NCBI GenBank assembly: GCA_963281255.1 | Contig: OY725504.1 | Span: 2,356,001-2,420,000 of the forward strand | Length of the DNA stretch: 64,000 nt | Source: Aphrocallistes beatrix | Taxonomy: Eukaryota > Porifera > Hexactinellida > Sceptrulophora > Aphrocallistidae | Reading direction: 5' to 3' | Part shown: positions 44,961 through 56,694 of the stretch, in pieces | Numbering within the stretch: position 1 is the first letter of the stretch | Layout of the letters: each line of letters begins with the position of its first letter | The notes under the pieces: model-generated | What the model was told of the DNA's origin: nothing | What the model saw: only the letters and a program-made list of their open reading frames with translations | Database searches by the model: none | Translations under genes and position numbers: made by a program

Positions 44961-45803
44961 CGGTAATGTACGCTTCAGCAGTCACTTCAATTATTTTTCA
45001 ACTGTAATTTGAAAATGTTGTAGAATTCGGATATGAAATCCAATCTCTCATAGTTTGACCGCATTTTTCTAGAATAAACCCATTTCAGTACTGATTGTAA
45101 AAGTGTGAGTTAAATGACGATGTATGTCTATAACGTACAGTATAGTATCGGGTCAAGTTACAATAGAAGCGGGTCAAGTACGATAAAACAGCCCCGAAAT
45201 AGTCAATGTTTCAGGATAATTGTTCCTCTTAGTATACAATCCTAATTTAATTTAGCGGAAGTAAAAATCAAAAACTGAATCTAACTAATGACAATCCGAA
45301 AATTCGAACACTCATTTCAATAGTATCCATTACATGCAATCATTATTGTAGTATAGCTAATATACTAGTTATAGAAGAGGCACATTAGAAACTTTATGCC
45401 CAGTTTTTAATTATCCATTACAATTATTTTTTTCAACACTAATTTGGGAGATGCAAATTCGAGTTTTGTAGATATTTCAGACTCGACATTCAGGCATATC
45501 TATACAATGCACCGTTTTTTACTCAATCTGTATCGTGAAATAGCTTTACTCTTAAACGTGTTGCCACTGCCCTAGCATACGTCTATTAAAAATTTGGGAC
45601 TTGAATTTGGATTCCAAATGTAGCATATCAATAAAATTTGACTTGATTTTTTCTGTAGATAATATTATCGAACATCCATACGAAAATATTCGATTTTCCA
45701 AACATTTAAAATATCAATTTATTATTCATAAAATGTCACTTATCAATATTGGCCTTTTATATCACATATGAAAATTATCTTTTTTAAAAAGTATCTCTTT
45801 TAG
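44961..45803. other. End of Spt16 intron 3
   Basis: No gene. GGGTCAAGTTACAATAGAAG and GGGTCAAGTACGATAAAAC at about 45150-45190 are faint echoes of motifs at 37755-37860 and of the arms of the OTU element. The acceptor TTTTAG ends at 45803. Confidence 0.45.
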
Positions 45804-45921
45804 TCAAAATTTCCTGAGTTGAAAGAAAACTTCACTAAAAACATTGGATTTCCTATTGGAATCGAGTTTCGAGAAAGTGGAATGCTCATCAATTCTAAAA
45901 ATCATTTTAAGATTCAGTCAG
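45804..45921 (+). CDS. Spt16: FACT subunit SPT16, exon 4
   Basis: Phase 0 in, phase 1 out. It encodes SKFPELKENFTKNIGFPIGI, EFRESGMLINSKNHF and KIQSG, collinear with the animal SPT16 segment [20 protein letters not shown] and following. The junctions are TTTTAG at 45798-45803 and GTATCT at 45922. Only 39 codons, but the match is clear. Confidence 0.95.
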
Positions 45922-46479
45922 GTATCTTTTATCATAGTCTAATATTGGTTGTTTCCCTTATTGATTATAACCTAATAATGTTTATAGAAGTTTCTATTAT
46001 TAGCACAATACTGGCTAACTTATATAGAGCATAAATAACCATATTATATTCTTTTTCTTTGAATGTGTTCTATTATCTTAACAAATACGTAATATATTAT
46101 ATTCAGCCTTGGAAATGGCCATAATGAAATAATTTTGAATACTTATTAACATTGAGGTTAGATTGCTATACGAATGATTAAGTTAGCAAACTTAAATACT
46201 ATGGATAATTGTAAGATTGCATTAATTAATTAATGTATAGACAAGCAAGTGTATAATAATTCTACATGTCTTGAAAGGATACTACATCTGATACCAGACG
46301 AGTTGTCAATAGATGTTAGTAATCTCTACGATTTTATTATGTACTTATGCATGATCGATTATAATTTCTTAAAAGATTTTCGTTTGTCCTGCTCCAATTA
46401 GCGAAATATGAAGTTGTTTCTTCCCTTGTTAACTGGTCATCTATCAAAAGATAGAATATAGTCCGTTTGTTCAATATCA
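45922..46479. other. Start of Spt16 intron 4
   Basis: AT-rich, nothing recognised. Confidence 0.5.
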
Positions 46480-47260
46480 TTGGTGGAACTAAATTATAAA
46501 AAATTGCCTAGCGTTGCTCCTGATTTATTATGTGATGTCGGAAAAATTGACATCCAGCACGAAATGCAGACTTTCTGCAAATTGTCGTTGAGAAGTATGG
46601 AATCCCTGGCACTTATTTGCTCTCAAGAGAAGAGATTTTGTGACTGTTTCCTTTCTAAAATCTAAAAAGGATTGGATAGAAAGAAAAAACAAAATGGCAA
46701 CTTTTTCAAACTAAATTTTTTAAAATTCCTTTCAAGGTACTGAAACATTATATGTTTTCTAGCAATACTTTGTAGTTACTGAAGAAGTATGTGGCATCTT
46801 TGTCAAGTCTTGTCACACTTGTTATCTAAAGAAAGAAAAATCTATCATATCTATTGCCACGAAACCAATTGTATCACCGCACTACCTAAGTCGAGGTCAA
46901 GTTGGTCTCATTGATTTTCGTGATATGAATCCGATTGAAAAATCTCACCGGACGCGGTAACACCTTATAAATACACTCTACTATGTAGTTTACGTAGACC
47001 ATTTCACAGAGGGTAAATTTAATCCTTTTAGTTTGAAAAACGGCTCAAGAAGTTTGTGAAATTTTGATAAAAATCTTTTTGCGAACAGTTCTTCCTCTTA
47101 TCTTACATTCAGATAATGGATCAGAGCTTTCTAACAAATTATTATTCGAGACATTGGAGAGAAATGTCCCTCTACAAAAATAGTCCATGGAAAACCCAGA
47201 CTTCTCGTGTTATAGTGGATAGTAGAACGAGTTAACAGAGAATTTAAAGATGGACTATTT
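46480..47260 (+). pseudogene. Ginger/KRBA2-like integrase, decayed
   Basis: Blocks in order: EMQTFCKLSLRSMESLALIC (pre-integrase region), SCHTCYLKKEKS (second half of the HHCC zinc motif, about 46820), SPHYLSRGQVGLIDFRDM (first catalytic Asp, about 46900), YVVYVDHFTEGKF, LILHSDNGSELSNKLL (second Asp, about 47110), then KIVHGKPR and ERVNREF (catalytic Glu). At least four frameshifts or stops break it. It resembles the integrases of Ginger transposons and of the KRBA2 gene family. Confidence 0.7.
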
Positions 47261-48363
47261 TTATGATGTATGACTCCAATGATGAATCCTGGGTAAAGCA
47301 TTAAAATGAATTAAATACAAATTGATAGAGGTCATCATATCTATTTCAGTGGTTCTTAACCTTATTTGCACGATTTTCCCCTTCGCGGTACGCAATCATG
47401 ATTTTTCTCCTTGATTTCTATGCATCCCAAAATATTGAACTAGGTATGAAAAATTTTTATTTGCCAACACACTATAGTTAGTGAACCGTAGTATAAGTAG
47501 CTTTCATCATAGGTCCTGTTCTTCGACTTTATGTTCAATGTGTAATATATAATTACGTTGTTATCCCGATCAACTTTCGAGTGGACCTTGAAAAAATTGC
47601 AATATAATTTATTCCAATTGTTTTCTACCTATAAATAACTCTTGAATGACTTACTACAAATGTGATACTATCTAATTCGTGGAACCTTCCAAAAATATGC
47701 TCAGCAGGACAGGCCGTTGTTGGCCGGACATTTTTTAAAATTAGGAAATTTTACCTTTTTCTAATTCATTGTAAAGTAGATATTATAGATTACCGTATAT
47801 TTCTGTTCATTTTTTGCGATATTTAGTCATATCTGGTAGAAGATTATGCAGAAATGTGCAATTTAGCATTCTTATTTTTCCCTCTTTATAATTCTGGTAT
47901 GTCAAATGTTGTAACTTTTGCCGCACTGCGTCCAAATTTATTTATTACTTTAATGATCTCTATTCAACAACTGCGATTGTGAAACTGATAAGGTCTGGAT
48001 TATTGGATTTGCAGTTAAGATTATTACGACTGACTTATAGAACAATCCAAGGAAAGCTACCCAAGTTGTCATGAACTGTCGTTTGTTGAAGAAGCGAGTG
48101 GTTTCTTCACAGAAACATTACATCATTTTTAAAATATATTATTTGTTGGTAACAAATGTTAAAGCAGATATTGCATCTATTAGACAAGTCATTGTGCAAG
48201 TAGCACGGCTGTTATAATAGCGGCACTATAACAAGGATAGGGAATACAGACACATTAATTTACCGCTCTTATTTACATTTGCTGAGATGTGAGCATAGGC
48301 TGCCATCATGCAAGGTACAGACATACTCAATCATGCCCCTAATCAATTCTTTCAATATACATT
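47261..48363. other. Unassigned part of intron 4
   Basis: No recognisable frame or repeat. Confidence 0.5.
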
Positions 48364-48484
48364 GCAGATAATGTGGATTACAATGTCAAAACAATTGATG
48401 GTATGAATACCTTCCTTAGCATGGGCATGATAGCAACAATTACAAAAAGCGGAATATTTGTGATCAATAAATCAATTCCAATGT
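48364..48484 (+). pseudogene. Fragment with ADNVDYNVKTIDG motif
   Basis: A 40-codon open stretch reads ADNVDYNVKTIDGMNTF then LSMGMIATI. I associate the pattern ADNVDHN...TxDG..TFHGMGxIA with multicopy uncharacterised invertebrate proteins, possibly of mobile origin. Too short to classify. Confidence 0.35.
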
Positions 48485-49529
48485 TTTCAATTTTTCAAGA
48501 AGTGCTATTCTGTGCCACATATGTCCATTTTAACCACTATACATGATGGTGATGAATTACCTCTGGTCGCGAAGGTTGATAATTTTATTTATTGGGATGA
48601 GCAATTTATTAGAATACTTCAACTATGACTAGTTCCAATGTGTAGATTCCGAATCTGAGATCAGACTTTTTAATATCTCTTAGAGTTTGGTTCTATTTTT
48701 CTTCTTCAACAGATTTAATTTACTACTATTTGTATGGGAAATAATGAAGTGTTCAAATACTTTTGTCCGGTTAGTGTAGAGACTACTAAATATTTAAGTT
48801 AAAATATAGTATACGTATGTGCATATCCCCTTAAAACATTCAGGTTCAATATATTTGCATGAAATGTATATTTTAGAGTGCGATGCGGATTTTGCTGCCC
48901 CTAATTCGGATCACTTGGGACCTATGATATTGGACACTTCTTCGTAATAAAGCTGTTACATAGGCTGTACTAAGTCACTTCTTTATAGACAGGGCTCCTA
49001 TGTCAGCAAGGACCTTTGGAACTGCCACAGAAGAAACTGAACCGGAATCAGAATGTTCAGTTTACAACACTATAAAAGAAACCTCGAGGTATGTGATGAT
49101 GTGATGCTCTAAGAAATAGCTACACATTATAATTAAGTCATGATTATTGGAATATCAGCTATCAATGAAGAATTACACGAGTTCTGGCGTATCGGAGAAA
49201 ATCCAAGCTAGAATAAATCACTCCAAGATCTCCACACAGGTACTTGTGGATCCAGTATATTTATATGATTGATATTTTACGGACCTTCTTGAAGGCTGGA
49301 AGGATGGGTAACTGGAAACTATACCTCCCCAGAGCATGTATGGAATGGGAGGTATGCCACCATATTTCGTTGCTTCTGTACACAACATGTATAGTAAATC
49401 CGTTTTCATCTAGTACTTACATCAAAAAGTGAAACCTCCGGGAGAATCACCACGACGTGCATAGGGACCATTGCAAGACAGGATGTAGTGCAATACGCTG
49501 CAGTTGAAGGAAGAACGACATAGATTGTA
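48485..49529. other. Unassigned, with one MITE end
   Basis: TACTTTTGTCCGGTTAGTGTA at about 48755-48777 is a right end of the mariner-type MITE; 48580-48740 is its degraded body. Nothing else recognised. Confidence 0.5.
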
Positions 49530-50070
49530 TATTATAGGGAATGCAAGGGCATAGGCGCAGAACCCGGGGGGGATGGGCATAGGCACCAAGTTTTAGAAAA
49601 TAGAACAAAACCTGGGGGGGGCAAGAGCAAGCCAATCGAGCGACGGTAAGGGGGTTCTGGGCGGCTTGCGTCTGGGGGGGGAGGTTGCCCCAGAAAATTA
49701 TAAAATCCTTGATGCAATCGATATACAGCTATTGTTGTTACCTAGGAAAAAGAAAATTTCGGACTATACTAGTAGAAGAAAAATGTATATAGGATATATA
49801 TTTAGACTCAATTAACATAATTTGGGGTTTAGTTGTAACCTAAAAGTTTGTGTCGATTCCTGCCATACCACAGCTTTCTTCACTGCTCCATTGTCCAACA
49901 CCACGGCCCCCCACAGGCTTCAAACTTGGGGGAGGCCACTCCCCAGGGTCCAGACCTGAGGGGGACCGGACCCCCCAGGTACCCACACTTGGCGCCTATG
50001 GTCCTGGGGAGAGCTCAAGCTCCCTCCTATGTAGATTGGAAGATGGGCCCATAGACGTGATACAAAATTT
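49530..50070. repeat. G- and C-run-rich segments
   Basis: 49545-49690 carries four runs of five to eight G (after CAGAACCC, AACCT, GGTAA and GTCT). 49895-49985 carries C runs on the + strand. Base composition is strikingly unlike the AT-rich surroundings. No protein is supported; the open frames here reflect the low AT content. Confidence 0.6.
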
Positions 50071-50475
50071 AGGGCTGAGTCTCCCCAGAACTCAAAAATT
50101 TCTCATAGGTTTCCCATAGATTAAAGTTCGACGTCCAGGTGCAAAGGTATGATATGAGAACATGTCTTTGTCTGGTGCGATATTCATCTGATGGAGAACT
50201 ACTTGATGATTCCAATTAATTTAAACAAAAAAACATTTTAATCAGAATAAATATCTCAATTCGCCTCTCCCAATATACATAGACCGATTATAGAATGTTG
50301 CAAACAATATAGTGTTAGATTTTAAACGCAATAACCGGATTAGGTAGCTCTGAAATTGAGCATTTAAAACTTTCATTTCTGCATTTCTTTTTATTCCAAT
50401 TGTAGAAAACAATTGGAATAAATGATATTGCAATTTGTTTAGGTTAAACTAATTTTGATCATAAAATGACCAAAC
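50071..50475. other. Unassigned
   Basis: A short hairpin (TTTATTCCAATTGT and its mirror, 50391-50423) is the only structure noted. Confidence 0.5.
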
Positions 50476-51478
50476 CATAGCCTACTGTAAAGCCTCACAG
50501 TAACTTGCGGATTTGGGACTAGGGATGCGGTAAAAGATGATTGAACTAACACATGAGCTGCCTTAAATCATTAACAAAGCACAATAGAGCTTAGGAATGT
50601 ATTACCAGCATATATAAATATGTCGAAGTACTCATATCCGATGTTAAAATTTAGATTGGTCACCATATGGTGCGCAATAAGTTATACTATTTGTGACAAA
50701 TTTTGTGATTTTCAAAAGTCGTTTAAGGGCACATTCTGTGCGTTTTTATTTTAAAGATTTTAGCATAGAACTGAAATGTGAATGGGTTAATACGAAAAAT
50801 TTGGAATTTTTTCATGGAATGTTGCTACATTCCAGTGTTGCTATAGAAACGTGTTTTGGTCAGTTGGGATCATATTTGAAAACAAGAGCAAGACATTAAA
50901 ACGTAATTCATTTGATTGCGAATATACTACTTCCTATTAAGCGATAATATAATTCGTACGTCTAAATTGAATGGTTTACGAGTTATTAGACAAATTATCA
51001 TATTGGTCACATTTGGTAATTTGTCAAATATCTCGTAAACCATTGAATTTAGACGTAGAAATTATATTATCGCTTAGTAGGAAGTAGTATATTCGCTATC
51101 AAATGCAATTACATTTGAATGTCTAGCTATCATGGTTTTCAAGATATAACCCCAACTGACCAAAACACGTTTCCATAGCAACTATTAACCCATTAAAATC
51201 TCAGTTCTATGCTTAAAATTTTATGATCAAATCACTTTGAAGTGCCCTTAAACGACCATTGAAAATCACCAAATTTGTCACAAATATAACCTATTGCGCG
51301 CAACAGATACTATGGGTTCTTTTACACCATATTTATATATGCTGGTAATACATTACTAAGCTCTATTGTGCTTTGTTAATGATTTAAGACCGCTCATGTA
51401 TTAGTTTAATCATCTTCTACCGCATCCCTAGTCCAAAATCCCCAAGTTACAGTGTAGCCTTATATACAGTAGGCTATG
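50476..51478. repeat. 1-kb foldback with an 18-bp loop
   Basis: CATAGCCTACTGTA at 50476 pairs with its mirror at 51465-51478. The pairing continues to GACAAATTA/TAATTTGTC at 50990-50998 and 51017-51025. Arms of about 500 bp differ by scattered mismatches and small gaps. The 68-residue frame at 50693-50899 is not mirrored intact in the other arm, so it is not supported as a gene. Confidence 0.9.
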
Positions 51479-51752
51479 ACCAGACTATGTAGGGAAGGCT
51501 TTGATAAATGTCCGATTGATGTTCTTTACATTTTATACTTTTTGATCCAGTTTGTTATTTATTTGTCAAGTTTCACTGTATAATCTGTACTTTTTCTAAG
51601 ATATATTTTAGCATCCTAGACCATACACACTTCCCCCCAGAAATGCTGAAATTTCCTCCTAGGGGGCATTTCCCCTCGGTTAAGAACAGGCCTGTGATCA
51701 ATTACTTCGAAATGTAATATAATAACAAATTTCACTAAATTCACATAGGAGA
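51479..51752. other. Unassigned
   Basis: Nothing recognised. Confidence 0.5.
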
Positions 51753-51817
51753 TTTTTCAAAAGTTGATCATGATCAAATGCAATTCACGCATTTGATCAT
51801 GATTAACTTTTGAAAAA
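51753..51817. repeat. Near-perfect 65-bp hairpin
   Basis: Arms of 28 bp (TTTTCAAAAGTTGATCATGA onward) with the loop CAATTCACG. It abuts the hAT C-terminal fragment, so it may be the terminal or subterminal part of that element. Confidence 0.85.
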
Positions 51818-51818
51818 C

Positions 51819-52070
51819 TTAATCAGACACTGAACATCGATCTGGCCTAAATGATTTCTCTGCGATGCTAAACAGTCTCTCTACAGGTGCGGATGAGACT
51901 GATAAATATTGCTGGGCCAATTTAGTAGTTAATGTTGGTAATGCGGTTTGGTGAAAATTCCAATATACCAGTGGATCATCTTCTTCCGAAAGACGGGGGT
52001 GAGATAGATATTTGTCTAGTTCTCCTTTTTCATCCAGTGTATTAGCTGTCATAAAATTAGAACTGGACAT
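51819..52070 (-). pseudogene. hAT transposase C-terminal dimerisation domain
   Basis: Eighty-three residues with DPLVYWNFHQTALPTLTTKL then QYLSVSSAPVERLFSIAEK. This is the conserved hAT dimerisation domain (hAT_C), with its W, the AQQYLSVSSAPVERLFS block and no catalytic part. The rest of the transposase is missing. Confidence 0.88.
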
Positions 52071-52109
52071 AAAGCTTAAAAGAGTAGACTTTTATGCTTT
52101 GGATTTGGA

Positions 52110-52200
52110 AATGGAGGCCTAGGCTCACATTGATTGATAATAAATTAGGTAACACCTCTAATTACGTCTGTCTTTCTGTTATAATCATTATGCTACGTCA
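52110..52200 (-). mobile_element. Helitron-like repeat, small inverted fragment
   Basis: GGCTCACATTGATTGATAAT and the following bases match the region just inside the 3' GC-rich end of the main family. Confidence 0.5.
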
Positions 52201-52469
52201 TCATGATGACACAGCAATAATTATAAATGACTAATAGAGTTTAAATGATAAGAAATATAAATAAACATATGTTGTAGAAAGTGTTTAGTGTAGATGACTA
52301 TACAAAACTATGCTAATTAATAATGCTGACGTCGTCATGATGACACAGCCAGAATTTACATCCACAATTTTAATCCTACAATCTTTAATTGATGTAAGAA
52401 AAACCCCACACAGACGGGCAAGAAGTGTGCTTCCAAATTCCTTGGATGACATGTATTGTATCATATAGA

Positions 52470-52930
52470 TCTGAAAATATGATATTCGAAATCTACACCC
52501 CTGAAAACCCCATGTCACCCGTTGGAAGCTAGTCTCTAGAAGTATTTTCAAAATTCATCAAATGGTGTGAAAATATGTATATAAAGGTGTGAAAATATGC
52601 ACATAATCTTTTTTATTGCCATACACTATAATTCATTTCAGATAACAAACATAAGTTGTGGCTTTGAAGTATTAATAACGATGACGATCTATTTATTGTA
52701 GTGTCGTATTTGTACAATGATTTCTATTGTGATAGTGTAGTCATATATTTTGTATAGAAAAGGTGTGAAAAATTGTTTTCCATTTTTTGCAGAGGTGTGG
52801 AAATTTCGCTTAGATATTAGAACTTAATCCTAGATTCATCATTTGATACCTACATGCCAATTTTCGTGTTTCTACGACTTGCCAATTCTTCAATCAATTC
52901 GGACAAACAAACAAACAAAAAATCCTAGCA
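52470..52930 (-). mobile_element. Second Helitron-like family, inverted 5' part
   Basis: Reverse complement of 39941-40400, including the AATTGATTGAAGAATTG block and one tandem unit (CCCATGTCACCCGTTGGAAG). The DD35E Tc1 copy is inserted 10 bp beyond its 5' end. Confidence 0.75.
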
Positions 52931-52940
52931 TTTTAATATA

Positions 52941-54177
52941 CAGTATGTCCCATAATTATTGAGACTAACATAAACGATGATATTTTGCCCCACGATAAAT
53001 ATATGAATGTTTTAACAAATAAATCTAAGAAAGTTTTGTTTACATTTAATAATCTATCTTTGAACCGTTGTTCTCCACCACTAATCTACACCTATGACGC
53101 ATTGATTTGTAGTATGGAGCTAAAAACTCCGGGGTGATGGAATCCCAAATTTCTTGGATTCTCTTTTCTAGTTGTACCAGGCTAGTGAAGTTGTCTCTAT
53201 ACAGCTTTTGTTTGATCCAACCAAATAGATTCTCAATCGGGTTAAGATCGGGACTTTGACTTGGCCATTCTCGTTGATTTTTCTTCATATTTTTCTCCAT
53301 CCAAGCTTTGGCGATCCTTGAGGTATGCTTAGGGTCATTATCCTGAATAAGAAACCACCTATCACCATGAAAAACTAGAGCTTGTTCAATCAAATGCCAC
53401 TCCAATATGTTGACGAAGAAGGTAGCGTCCATATTCCGTCTAAAAAAACATAGCGGGAAGGTCCCCATACTCGAAAAAGCTGCCCAAATATTTAATTTGG
53501 TGGAGTGCTTTGTTGTGGGTTGGATGACTTTCTGATTACCCTTTGTCCACAGTCTAACTCTACCACCTTTCAGCCAGAAAGACGCTTCATCCGCGAACAC
53601 AGCATGGCACCAGTGAATATTTTGATTTTTCTTTCCCCACTCAACACGTAAATGTCGATTTTTTTCACTTAACATTGGAGCTGAAGTTGTCCAAGGCTTG
53701 CTATAGTCCATTTTCTGTAGGCATCTTCCAACTGTGCTCTTGGACACCTTGATATCACTTTTCTTTTCTAGATCATTGACAATTTCACGTACTGACTTTT
53801 TCTTATCATGTCTAACAAATCGCGCCACACTATGCTTTATAGAATTTCGAAGGCTAGCAGGCCTTCCTGCACCTTTCTTGTGGAGTAAACTTGTTCCTTC
53901 GTTGAGAGTCTTCTGAACACGAAATACAGTCGCTAATGTTTAATATCAAATATTCTAAGATGAAAAGGATTTACGTAATAATTATGACGTCATCATTTAG
54001 AAAGTCTTGTAAAAATAAAAATACACTTAATTAAAATAGAAATAAAAATTTGCATAGCGATAAATCGAATCAACATTATAGGCCTATAAAGAAAAATAAG
54101 GTGGCAAAAGAATATTTGCTAAAATCGCAAAGGTTGCATAATAATGACTGTAGTCTCAATAATTATGGGACACACTG
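52941..54177 (-). mobile_element. Tc1/mariner element, DD35E type, copy 2
   Basis: Ends CAGTATGTCCCATAATTATT and its mirror ending CACACTG lie beside TA (52939-52940, 54178-54179). Length is 1237 bp, exactly 101 bp less than copy 1. That equals the 97-bp deletion at the gene start plus the 4-bp indel near the gene end. The remaining sequence looks nearly identical. Confidence 0.93.
53046..53935 (-). pseudogene. Tc1-like DD35E transposase, start deleted
   Basis: The frame holds the whole catalytic domain (FADEAS, IQDNDPKHTS, SPDLNPIENLF) and ends VENNGSKIDY, which I take as the ancestral C-terminus. Bases equal to copy 1 positions 11484-11580 are missing, so the start codon and the first helix-turn-helix are gone; the junction is at about 53936. 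It cannot make a normal transposase. Confidence 0.92.
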
Positions 54178-55194
54178 TATAAGATATATACATATATATA
54201 AACATTAATCGATAGCTATAGCACATAAACTTATGAATATAGACAATCGGCTTTGATGCGTTTAAAACAAACTATCATACTTATCATTTAGAATAGTTAA
54301 TAATACATTTATTCAAAGGAATCAGGAAATATGATCAATTTATCGAAGGTAGACACTAATTAACAAGTACCCGATCATAAAAACATCGTTAACCCTGGAT
54401 AGGCTATAACTTTCTCACCAAAAGGAATTGAATTTTTTCATGCGGGAAGCATTGGTCAATTTATGATGGAATGACCCATATAGTATCTGATACTATATCC
54501 CCACCATTTCCAATAATTCTTCACCTGAAAACTCCCCTCTAATTAAGATATCACTGATTAATAAAATTCTAAACACATAGATGGGAGAGGAACATCTTCA
54601 AAAATGTCATCGAAGATTCATACTCTTATCACTTCCATATCGATGGCTGCATTATACGTGTGGTATTTGTAAGCAACACTTTTAGAAGTATTTTGGGAAA
54701 TGAAATGCTCTTCGGATGAGCAGGACAGTTATTAACTAACAGATGTATATTTCTCTTCCGATTGAATTGTCGCAATTTTGTAACTAATTTTCGGAGATTC
54801 TATCTGTCATCCCGGCGTTTTGCGATGCTTTGCATTGGACTGAATGTTTGGAAAATATTTAATTTCAAGTTGTATAATTTATGCTAACCTATATAAAAAA
54901 TTTAGCTACTTTTGATGGTTACTATTTGATGAGAAGAAAAACTCTCCAATTTTAAAATATTTTAATACCTTACGTTAAATTTTTAATTTCTGATTGCAAG
55001 TTAATTTAAATCCTGATTAAGTTGTGTGTGGAAATTGTTAGACATATTAATTATTAATATATCTACCTACTTGTCTAATAATTTCCCATCTTTGATTACC
55101 TATGAGTGCCGATTCTACTAGGGTTTGAGTGAAAAATCAAATATAACCAAGCAGACAAATACGGTTTTAAACTCAATTCTTTGGCTATGTCTCA
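54178..55194. other. Unassigned part of intron 4
   Basis: AT-rich. ATATATAAACATTAATCGATAG at 54195-54216 is a worn Helitron-like end. No gene. Confidence 0.5.
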
Positions 55195-55672
55195 ACTTTA
55201 TTCTGGCTTTAGACGAAAATGTCGACTCATCATGGAATTATTATGTCATTGTCACCTTTTTTATAATAAAAAATTTCAGTTTTTCGACCATAACTCAGCC
55301 GTTTGCGTAATAGAAAACTCAAATTCTAAATTAATGTGTATATTCATGTATCTCAAATATGATACAACTATCATCCAAAAATGATGTTCACAAGTACGCT
55401 TCGCTTGCTTGCGCTGTGCGGCTGACGGACACTGTTGTTTTAATAGTAAGGATTACTCTGTTATGACGTCATCTTTTCGCATCAAAAATTTGAACATTTT
55501 TGGTGATTTTTGGAGTGATATCGATTATAACAGTAAAACAGACGTATTTAGCGATGTAATCTGCCATATAATTAATAACCAATGTGAGCCTAAACGTCTG
55601 AAGACGCCTCTGGCTGACACTTTTTATCCCCCTGCCGCACAGCGCAAGTACACGAATCGCGTTTTTATTATA
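55195..55672. mobile_element. Rearranged Helitron-like pieces
   Basis: Three parts lie in a row: 55200-55385 (+, internal blocks), 55392-55455 (inverted 3' end CAAGTACGCTTCGCTTGC then a 5' motif TTTTAATAGTAAGGA), and 55456-55665 (+, 3' half with a diverged hairpin region). Confidence 0.7.
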
Positions 55673-56694
55673 TAATAATGCAGCAGTTTTCAACCTGTTT
55701 TGGCTGTGGTCCCGCTAGTATTTTCTACAATATTCTGTGAACCCCTGTAATAATATGTATTTACTTTTGATATTATCCCGATATTTAATGCATTACATTT
55801 CTACTACAAATACTAACCTAACTAAGTACAATTTAGCCAACAAATATTTGATAGATTAGGTGATTTCATCAGACTTAGCATATATATCCTGGTTAAACTT
55901 AATAAATGGTAATTTTTCGAAGCGATCTTCACTTAGTTGGGTCCAAAACTGCTATAAACATAACTTGAAAGACTGATATGTGGAATCAATTGGATTTAAC
56001 TTAATATTTTCAAGAGTTAGATACACATAAACCATAATCTAGGTATTTATGCAATCTAAACTTAAGAAACAATCCAATGTAGAATTGTATACATATCAAC
56101 GTGAACATTAACGACTAAACTAATTACTTGACTACTCGACAAGTGGCTTCCCAAAAATTACAATAATGAAAGATGTGTATTTGCAAATACACCGAGGAAA
56201 AGTAAAATTAAAATCATATACTACACTATTTCATTGTAGTATTTCAAAATTATGTACAATTAATTATAAAAATGCAAATGCGTAGTTTATACCAAACCTG
56301 TAACCAACTGAATCCCACCTTTACAAATAGTTCATAATAATATCTGACTGTATTTATAGTGCTCCTTAGTGCACCTAAGAAGTAGCATATATATATAGTA
56401 CTGTATGTACTATGCCATCCTATTACGTTAATATTCTCCAATTGTTTAACAATTAGGTAGATATTGCTGTAGGGTTGCTTCAATATGCAAAATTTGGTCA
56501 ATCCTGAGATTGTATCTTTTGGGTGTGTGAACTGACATGGAACGCAATACTATAACTATGACATGAGTGCTAATAACCGGTGATAACTGCGCCTATACCA
56601 GTGGTTTTCAAGGTAAACTATAGTACCGCAGAGGGCACTGAAAATCATTTTGAAAATACTGGATTATTTTCCCACTTTGAGAATATTCTTTAGC
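55673..56694. other. Unassigned part of intron 4
   Basis: No gene or repeat recognised. Confidence 0.5.

Noticed and set aside
49218-50119. Pro-rich open frames in the G/C-run region
   Set aside because: They reflect low stop density in GC-rich DNA; no domain is recognisable.
50693-50899. 68-residue frame in the foldback arm
   Set aside because: It is not preserved in the mirrored arm, so there is no sign of selection.
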